A program made the translations under genes and the position numbers. A stretch of DNA of 64,000 nucleotides from Euglena gracilis (Eukaryota; Euglenida; Euglenophyceae; Euglenales): NCBI GenBank assembly GCA_039621445.1, contig CP154956.1:90588482-90652481 (forward strand), written 5' to 3'. This document shows, piece after piece, positions 57,509 to 64,000 of the stretch. The stretch's first letter is position 1, and every line of letters begins with the position of its first letter. The notes beneath the pieces are model-generated. The model was not told where the DNA came from, did not search any database, and saw only the letters and a list, made by a program, of their open reading frames with translations.

Positions 57509-57703
57509 CTTCCATGAGACGCTTGTTCCGAAGCCAAAGCCTTCCCCTCTGCATCGAACCGCCCAAGTCCCCGTACGAGGTCGAGCTCCCCGTCGACGCC
57601 ACCGATGTCCGCCACCTCTCCCCCGCAGCGGAGCTCAATCCCTGGGAAATGCCCACCCCGGTGCCAGGCGCTAGTGCGTACGGTACGGAGCCCCACAAAT
57701 CTG
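57509..57703 (+). CDS. Sensor histidine kinase, first visible exon (ATG 57514)
   Basis: ccctcccccag| precedes ATG 57514; either this is an internal exon from 57509 or translation starts here. The frame reads MRRLFRSQSLPLCIEPPKSP, then VRHLSPAAELNPWEMPTPVP, ending at |GTAGAA in phase 1. The next exon begins with the needed two bases. No domain recognised in this part. Confidence 0.6.
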
Positions 57704-58474
57704 GTAGAAACGTGATCTTGTTGAACGAATGCGTCCAATTTGATAGCTGGAGGGTGGTGGTATTTTTCCATCCTTCTTTTTATTTTAGAATCTTTCAACG
57801 CGTTGGTGTCTTTTATGAATTATTACTGTCATTGATCGGCATCTCTGTGCAAACTTTTCCCTTTTTCTCTGACCTTGGAGTCAACATCCCATTTTATTGC
57901 TTTCGGGACATTTTTGTTGCTTTGTGAAAAGGATTTTTCAACGCTAAACGGTTGATACTGCTGAAATTTTTGTGGCCGCTTTGTGGGCGCACAGACACAT
58001 ACGTGAACATGCAAACGCCTGTGAATCCCCCAGGCTCCACATGATTTGGACATACGTTTTGGTTTGCCTGCCTCGAGCGTCACGGCTTTAGGTGGGAAGT
58101 GTCCCCCAGCCCCCACCTTTCTTTGCTTCAGGCACCTGGATACCTGGGATACCGGGGACCCCCCCCTCAGGCGGGGCGCTGCATGCATAGATTCATACCT
58201 CCTCCACCTTGGTGGGCCAAGTTTGAATGGTAAGAATTTTTGGGGGCCGTGTGCAGAAAAAAAGCCAAAAAAAGCCTAAAAATGGGGGGCCAGGATCGCA
58301 AAATAAGGGTGAAGTCCAACTTCAGTGGGGCCCAGTTTTTGCATATAAGTTGGAGGGGGGCCAAACGCCTGGGCGGGGGGTATGAGTGTGACCCATCGAA
58401 CCTCCGCGCGATTTGGACAGACCACAAACAACTTTTTTCGTTCCCGGCCTTCCCTTATGCGGTCCCCTGGCCAG

Positions 58475-58596
58475 GGGTGCCCCCGGCACACTACTTCGAC
58501 TGGTGCCCGGAGGCCGTCGTCCTGCTGCACGCCGCCACGCACCGCATCCTGAAGGGCAACCGCTTCTTCCACCACGGCGTCGGACCCCTGGCGAGC
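58475..58596 (+). CDS. Histidine kinase, exon 2
   Basis: ccctggccag| and G/C-ending codons. The frame reads HYFDWCPEAVVLLHAATHRI, then LKGNRFFHHGVGPLAS, ending before GTGGCT (phase 0) or later. The phase joins exon 1 but not the next exon (needs phase 1), so one small exon or a different donor is missing between 58596 and 59492. Confidence 0.55.
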
Positions 58597-58852
58597 GTGG
58601 CTGGACAGCACGTCCTCCCTCAGGGCAGGCCCGGCTAGGCCCGGCGGGGAGGGGGCAAACGGGTTGCCCTGCTTGGGTTCGGCCGCCTCTCCAGGTCATG
58701 TGAGAGTGGGCTTGGACCACGGCTCGTTGCACGGGAAGCGGGTGATTGGCACGCAACTTCACTTCAATTTCTGAACTTTTCCGCAATTTCTGCTATTTCC
58801 TGCATCCCCCTCCAATGTTCGGTTTCGATTCTACCCCTGCATCGAGCCTCAG

Positions 58853-58877
58853 GTTATTATTATTATTATTATTATTG

Positions 58878-58965
<88 letters not shown>

Positions 58966-58970
58966 CATCA
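58853..58970. repeat. (TTA)n microsatellite
   Basis: About 115 bases of TTA/ATT triplets inside the kinase intron. Poly-Leu/Ile frames here are artefacts. Confidence 0.95.
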
Positions 58971-59195
58971 TCATTCTCTGGTCGCGACTGAACACCAATT
59001 CTGCGAGCCCCGTGGACCGTGGGTCCTTGCTAGTTTTGTGCCCTTCCCAACGACCGTTTTTTTCCCCGTCCCAGCGGTTTTGAAAGCAAAGCCTGTTTCT
59101 CCAGCACCCGAGGCATGGGTGGGAGGGACAGACCAACCATCGAGGCCTTCCCACACATACCACAGGCATGGGGGTGATTATGCTCAAGTTCTTTG

Positions 59196-59476
59196 AGTTC
59201 ATGATATAATTGAGTCATATGAGTTATACCAGTTATATGAGTTAATTTAATTTAATTTGAGTTACATGAGCCATATGAGTTACATGAGTTACATGAGTTA
59301 CATGAGTTATGTGAGTCATATGAGTTATATGAGTTATCTGAGTGATATGTGTATAAATATATGAGTTATATAAGTTATATGAGTCGTATGAATGGTATGA
59401 GTTATATGAGTTTTACGAGGAAAAATGAGTCATATGAGTTATATGAGTTATATGAGTTATATGAGTTATATGCGGG
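59196..59476. repeat. (TTATATGAG)n minisatellite
   Basis: 9-bp units ATGAGTTAT, with CATATGAG variants, continue to within 15 bases of the acceptor of the next kinase exon. Confidence 0.85.
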
Positions 59477-59491
59477 CCGGCCCTGCCCCAG

Positions 59492-59641
59492 ACGCCCTAT
59501 TCTGCACCGCCGACCGCGACCGGATGGCGCAGGCGCTACTGGAAGCGGAGCACGCCCAGGCCAGGGCAGCCCGGGAGGCGCTGAGGGGCCCCCAGGTTGC
59601 TTGGGAATCGCAGCCAATCGTACAGCTGTTCGACTCGTCGA
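59492..59641 (+). CDS. Histidine kinase exon, coiled-coil helix
   Basis: gccctgccccag| and A|GTGAGA bound a frame RDRMAQALLEAEHAQARAAR, then EALRGPQVAWESQPIVQLFD. The first half is an Ala/Glu/Arg helix typical of linkers in sensor kinases. It starts with 2 bases and ends in phase 1; both candidate continuations (60055 and 60381) start with 2 bases. Confidence 0.6.
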
Positions 59642-59917
59642 GTGAGAGAGTGCACATGCCGAAGTACAGTGCACAGCTCGCCACATTTTTTTTGGATGTA
59701 AATGTTTCCTAATATGTACGTGTTCTTGTTTCCTTTACCTGCTGAAGAAAAAAACATGAACGTTTTCTTCTTCAGGTTCTGTTCATCCTAGCAAGTGCCA
59801 TTTAGATGAGCTCCACAAAAAATTCACAATGCATTTGTACGCACAAGCAGATCCGGAAGAAGTCTGTGCAATGTGTCACATAAGAAATGGAAGCCACAAC
59901 ACAGCAGCCCACCACCA

Positions 59918-60022
59918 CCACCACCCACCCACCCACCCACCCACCCACCCACCCACCCACCCACCCACCCACCACCCACCCACCCACCCACCCCCCCACC
60001 ACCACCACCACCACCACCACCA
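59918..60022. repeat. (CCCA)n / (CCA)n microsatellite
   Basis: Tandem CCCA followed by CCA triplets in the kinase intron, close to the next exon. Confidence 0.9.
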
Positions 60023-60054
60023 ATGACTGCAGCTGTGACAAAAAGTTCTGTGCA

Positions 60055-60131
60055 AGAACACCAAAGCACAAGAACCCGACCCGGCCCAAGCTGCCGTGCC
60101 CCCAGTCGCCATCACGGTGCTGGACTGCGCC
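60055..60131 (+). CDS. Histidine kinase exon part, left of inserted element
   Basis: The frame reads KAQEPDPAQAAVPPVAITVL, then DCA. It is cut by the element at 60132. The true acceptor is unclear (AG at 60054 or a few bases later). Its G/C-ending codons and restored continuity with 60374 support it. Confidence 0.5.
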
Positions 60132-60365
60132 CAGTGATTTTTTTTTTTAAGTCTGGTGACCCCGGGGGTCTGAAGGTCCCTGGGGTGGTCTGCCCCCGGG
60201 TCCCCCCTGGGGGAGGGATTTCCTCTACTTCCCGCACGAAGCAGCGAAAAAATGTTTCCGACCCCAAAACTGCCCCCCCCCCCTCCCAAAGTGGACCCCC
60301 TGGGGCCCCTCCCCTGCTGTGAGTGGGTGGGTGTCTGGACCCCCGGGTCCGAAAAAAGACCTCTG
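60132..60365. mobile_element. hAT-like MITE in the kinase exon
   Basis: It starts CAGTGATTTTTTTTTTTAAG and ends GGTCCGAAAAAAGACCTCTG. The flanking 8-mers ACTGCGCC and AGTGCGCC differ at one base. Element plus duplication is 242 bp, so retention would shift the frame. Removal joins AITVLDCA to TSVWGPGPPL in frame. Confidence 0.75.
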
Positions 60366-60373
60366 AGTGCGCC

Positions 60374-60537
60374 ACTTCAGTCTGGGGTCCCGGCCCCCCG
60401 CTGACCCGCCGCTTCGACTGGGTGGTCGCCCCCCACGGCCGGACGATCGTGCTGTCGGGGCGGCTCACCGCGGGGACAGCAGCGCCCAGGGGGCAGGCAG
60501 CAGTGGAGGCGCAAAGTGCACGGCCCGCCCAGTCCGC
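60374..60537 (+). CDS. Histidine kinase exon part, right of inserted element
   Basis: The frame reads TRRFDWVVAPHGRTIVLSGR, then LTAGTAAPRGQAAVEAQSAR, ending before GTAGCC in phase 2; the next exon supplies one base. The beta-rich part FDWVVAPHGRTIVLSG could be the end of a PAS-like sensor domain, but this is a guess. An alternative acceptor cttcag| at 60380 lies within it. Confidence 0.55.
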
Positions 60538-60847
60538 GTAGCCGGGGATTTAGACCGCTGCATTCGCCAAGCGAATTTTGGTCTTTTATTTAATCTATTC
60601 ATTTGGCATTTATCTTTTATTTTTGTTGGTGCGTGTCAGCCTGAAGACACACCACCTAGGATTTGATCTGGGTCGTCAATCACTTAAACACGCTGAAATT
60701 GATGAAAAGATGTGCAAGATTAATTGTTTGCCCGTCATGACGAGCATGATATCACGATGAAGTGTCATTTTATGTGTTTTGCTTCATTATTGCCGTTCGC
60801 CCCTTGAGGTATCTGAATACGTAATCTGTATCTGCATATGTAGATGT

Positions 60848-61303
60848 AGAAGCCTCATATTACTGCCCCCCCCCCCCGGGGGGGCTGGAATAGATGTGAT
60901 GGGAGGGTCCCACATCATACAAGTGGGACCGATGGGCGATTTTGGCTTATTCTCCCTCCAACCCCGCGGTCCCGTTAGGGGAATTCCAGTCGTTTGCACT
61001 GCGAGGAGGCGAGTGTGTCATACCTCAGCAAACAGGTTGGGTATGGGTATCGGGTTAGGGATTAGGTTTTTTAGGACTTGCCGAAAAATTGAACCCAAGT
61101 GCGGCCTAACCTGCGGGCAAAAAAATATCGGCCTAAATTCAAGCCTGAATTGTAACCCCAACCCCATCCTTATCATTAACCCCATATTTCCTGCTTCGCA
61201 TCCAGATATCCAACCAAAAAAGCGGTGACCGAGATTGGGTGTCGGTGCGGCATACAACAGGGACCAGATCCCTCCTCATGTTACTGCCCCCGGAGGGGCT
61301 GCC
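60848..61303. repeat. TTAGGG-like segment between short GC palindromes
   Basis: CCTCATATTACTGCCCCC...GGGGGGCTGG on the left and CCTCATGTTACTGCCCCC...GGGGCTGCC on the right bracket a core with GGGTTAGGGATTAGG and GGCCTAA...CCCCAACCCC. It is related in design to the foldback elements at 28313 and 28971 but its ends are direct repeats, not inverted. Confidence 0.45.
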
Positions 61304-61801
61304 GTATGTGTTTCAAAATATTTGTTTTGTGTATAGCTGTTTCTGTGCATTTGGTAGCACAGAAATGAGTTCAACCAGCTCTTTTTCTCAAACCAACAGT
61401 TCACAGAGGTCTGCTGAACCAAATAAACCCCAGGCCACTTCAGCTGGGCTGAGCCTAAATGCATGAACCAAACCCAGCTGGGTTTGGGTTTCTTTGTCCA
61501 GCTGGCAGCCCAGCTGGACCCCCCCCCCCCAGGAGGCCTAACCCCCCCCCCCCAGGGAGTGGATGGGGTCTAGCTGACACTTTTTTCCAGCCAGCCAGCT
61601 GAACCCCCGGTGGGATCTTTAAGAAGTCCCTTCCATCTCAATCTGTGGCATGTAGTCAAGGAAAATCCCAATATTTATGGAGCTTTCATGTTCTTCTTTG
61701 GTTGACCAAACAGGATGATTAAGGTCTTGGGGATTTCGGGGTATTGCGGAGTTTACCACGGGAATATTTTCCATGCGTGCCTATGCCTGTGCAAATATGC
61801 A

Positions 61802-61804
<3 letters not shown>

Positions 61805-61832
<28 letters not shown>

Positions 61833-61915
61833 CTGTGTCTGTGTCTGTGTCTGTGTCTGTGTCTGTGTCTGTGTCTGTGTCTGTGTCTGTGTGTGTCTGT
61901 GTGTGTGTGTGTGTC
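61805..61915. repeat. (GT)n / (GTGTCT)n microsatellite
   Basis: GT dinucleotides, then TGTGTC hexamers, then GT again, in the kinase intron. A second (GT)n lies at 63321-63353. Confidence 0.95.
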
Positions 61916-62048
61916 TTGTGTGTTTTGTGTCGAGCGTGTGTTGTGTGTGTGGGTAGGTTGGTGGGTGGGTGTATGTGCGTGTGTGTGGCGGTGTCTCTGT
62001 CCTCCCCCTGGATTCATGTGCCGCGCCGCCCTTGCCGATGGGGCCCAG

Positions 62049-62151
62049 CCTTTGGGACGACGATACGGACGCCCTCAACACGACCGGTACGGACGGCGGG
62101 GAGCAGGCCAGCAGTGCCCTCGAGTGCCCCACCGCCCAGCCGGGCTGTCTT
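62049..62151 (+). CDS. Histidine kinase exon, acidic linker
   Basis: gatggggcccag| opens a frame [20 protein letters not shown], then [14 protein letters not shown], ending before GTGGGG in phase 0. The single leading base completes the codon left by 60537. The next exon begins in phase 0. Confidence 0.6.
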
Positions 62152-63318
62152 GTGGGGCCGTTTCCTCCAATTTCCTTGTTGGCAACAGTCCTGACGAATG
62201 CGGCGGAGACGTCTCCTCCTTCCCAGAATTGCTGAACACCGTTTCTTTACCTGGAGTGGGGATTTAGAATTATATTATCCAAATTCCTGAGCCCATCGGC
62301 CAAATGGAGGGTTTACGTGTTGGGGGTTTATGAGAGGGATTTGCTGGTCGAAATTCGACCCAACTAAGCCACCCCCACCATTATTCGACAGTATCGAAAA
62401 TTGCATTCTACTTAAGGTTGGTCATTTAAGGATGACAGAATTTTTCGAGATTAAGAGCGAGGGAAATTGTGCTAATCTCATCCAAATTTCCCTGGGGCGG
62501 GGGTTGGCATTTTTTTTTTTGCTCGACCCAATTGGGGTATGTAAAAGTTGTTAAGCGGTTCCCTGATCCCCTCCGGGTCTAAGCTGCTGCACCCGAGCTT
62601 GTGCAACCACTTTGTCGGCACACTTAGTTATCCAAGTCGTATGGGAGTTGGTTCAGTCACATCATTTCTATTGGGAACGGCCCAGCTGCCCCCGCAGAGG
62701 TGTCCCCACGTTGCTGCATGAAACCCGACGCCGAGTCCATCCTTGAGGGGCGCCGTCGCTGTTTCGCGCAGACTGATGTGGCTCGGAAGGTGTCTTTGCT
62801 ATGGTCGTGCTTGCTGTGTTTCTGATATATTACTAACCACCCCTCCCCCCAAACAAACAAATCCATTCACACCTCCAGACCCTCCAACCCCTTTGGGAGA
62901 GAAGAAGTTTCAGTACCTGCCTTTCCAGTTTTGGCTGCAGTTTAGATACATGCACACAGGTGTCTGCGTTCATATGCACGCGTGTGTTTGCATTTTGTTA
63001 GTTTGTTAATTTGTGCTGCAATGTGGTGTGGTTTGGTGTGGTGTGATGCATGCCTTATTGGCATATCCGTAAGGATACCCCAGCATCGCTTTAGCCGAGG
63101 GGACCCAATGGCCTATTTCCAGCCCTGGACGGCCCTCAGTCCAATTGATGAGTTTTACCTCCCACTCACAATAACAATTTTTGCTTTGGGAGGCAAAAAA
63201 AGGCAAAGTGGCTCAGAAATGGGTTGCACAGCTCAAATTTTAGGGCAAAGCATCAAAGCAAAGTATCAAATAAATATTGGGCAAAGCGCAATTTTTTAGC
63301 ATAATAAACAAAAAAAAT

Positions 63319-63358
<40 letters not shown>

Positions 63359-63546
63359 ATTGTCGACTTTTTTGACCTGGCTGCCCAGGTCAGGCCCCAT
63401 TGAGGCACCTAATGGGGGGCTCAGCCAGCAGCCTTTTTCCAGCCAGCCCATTTTTTTTGCCAACCTCTGCACTGAAACCCCCGGGGTGGTTGTTCAGCGA
63501 TGCCCTTGCATCCATCCGCCCGCCCGTTTCATCACCGCCCTGACAG

Positions 63547-63732
63547 ATCCAGGAGGCCCGGCAGTTCGCGGAGCTGAAGGCGTACGGGGAGCTGCTGCGG
63601 CAGAAGGACGCCTTCGTGGAGCGCATTTTCCACGAGATCCGCACGCCGTGCCACACGCTGCAGATCAGGCTGAAGTTTGGAGCCTGCCCGCCCCCCCCCC
63701 CCCTGATTGGAGGGGGTGGCGCAGCAAACAAG
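63547..63732 (+). CDS. Histidine kinase exon with the phospho-acceptor H-box
   Basis: gccctgacag| and AAG|GTAAGT are consensus borders enclosing 62 codons in phase 0-0. The frame reads RQFAELKAYGELLRQKDAFV, then ERIFHEIRTPCHTLQIRLK. HEIRTP is the signature of the HisKA dimerisation and phosphotransfer domain of two-component sensor kinases, and the helix before it fits. The His is the expected autophosphorylation site. The exon ends in a Pro/Gly-rich piece next to a C run. The ATPase domain must lie beyond the window. Confidence 0.8.
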
Positions 63733-64000
63733 GTAAGTCCCACCAGGCTCCGGCCACCTCCACGTACACAGACAAAAAGGGCCAGAGGTGCCAGGCCAGA
63801 AGAAGGGATAAAAGGCACCAAACAAACAGCCACAGTGCACACGGGACAGGGCCGAGGTGTGGCCTGGGCACTCGGTCAAGGCACTCTGGCACTTTCGGTG
63901 CCAGAAGAATAGAACAAGATTGGGGCACGCTTTGTTTTTCTTTTTCAGTTTACCCTCTCCCCCTTTGCCCACAGAAATCCCAAAAAGGGCCAACGGAGAG

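Noticed and set aside
61719-62017. His-Thr and Val-Cys frames over the GT repeat
   Set aside because: Microsatellite artefacts; only the segment from 62049 has a real codon pattern.

Overview
This window reads as nuclear DNA of a microbial eukaryote, probably an alga or other protist. I see no operon-like gene packing and no rRNA or tRNA gene. What coding signal there is comes as short, mostly plus-strand islands of about 50-350 bases. Many of these islands have good GT/AG splice borders and a G/C-rich third codon position. Between them lie long G and C homopolymer runs, microsatellites and a large number of small palindromic repeat families. The multi-exon hybrid-type histidine kinase at the right end argues against an animal. 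I cannot name the lineage.

Layout. 0.5-6 kb: exons of one or two unrecognised genes. 6-13 kb: mostly AT-rich intron-like or intergenic DNA with repeats and a few exon candidates. 13.4-14.7 kb: the longest repeat-free coding region, two overlapping reading frames ending in a Cys/His motif. 15-27 kb: scattered exons and transposon-like insertions. 27.6-29.4 kb: (ATGT)n and (TATATG)n microsatellites holding two foldback elements with TTAGGG-like cores. 29.4-36.2 kb: several exon chains. 37-48 kb: more exons, several interrupted by small transposon-like elements. 52.4-53.9 kb: a two-exon gene 3' end. 54.7-57.0 kb: a cluster of about a dozen 30-bp palindromes. 57.5-63.7 kb: a multi-exon sensor histidine kinase running off the right edge.

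Main observation. Several families of short elements (about 235-850 bp) begin CAG and end CTG, and seven of those tabulated have 8-bp flanking duplications (perfect in three, 7 of 8 in four). This is the hallmark of hAT-type transposons. In at least five cases the element sits inside an exon, and conceptually removing it plus one copy of the duplication gives one continuous reading frame. That is what intron-generating transposons (introners) would look like, but canonical splice sites at the exact borders are mostly lacking, so transcript data are needed.

Limits. All exon calls were made by eye from reading frame, codon pattern and splice-site match. G-run and C-run length errors may shift frames. 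Intron phases agree across many neighbouring exons but not all, and both strands are open in some stretches.
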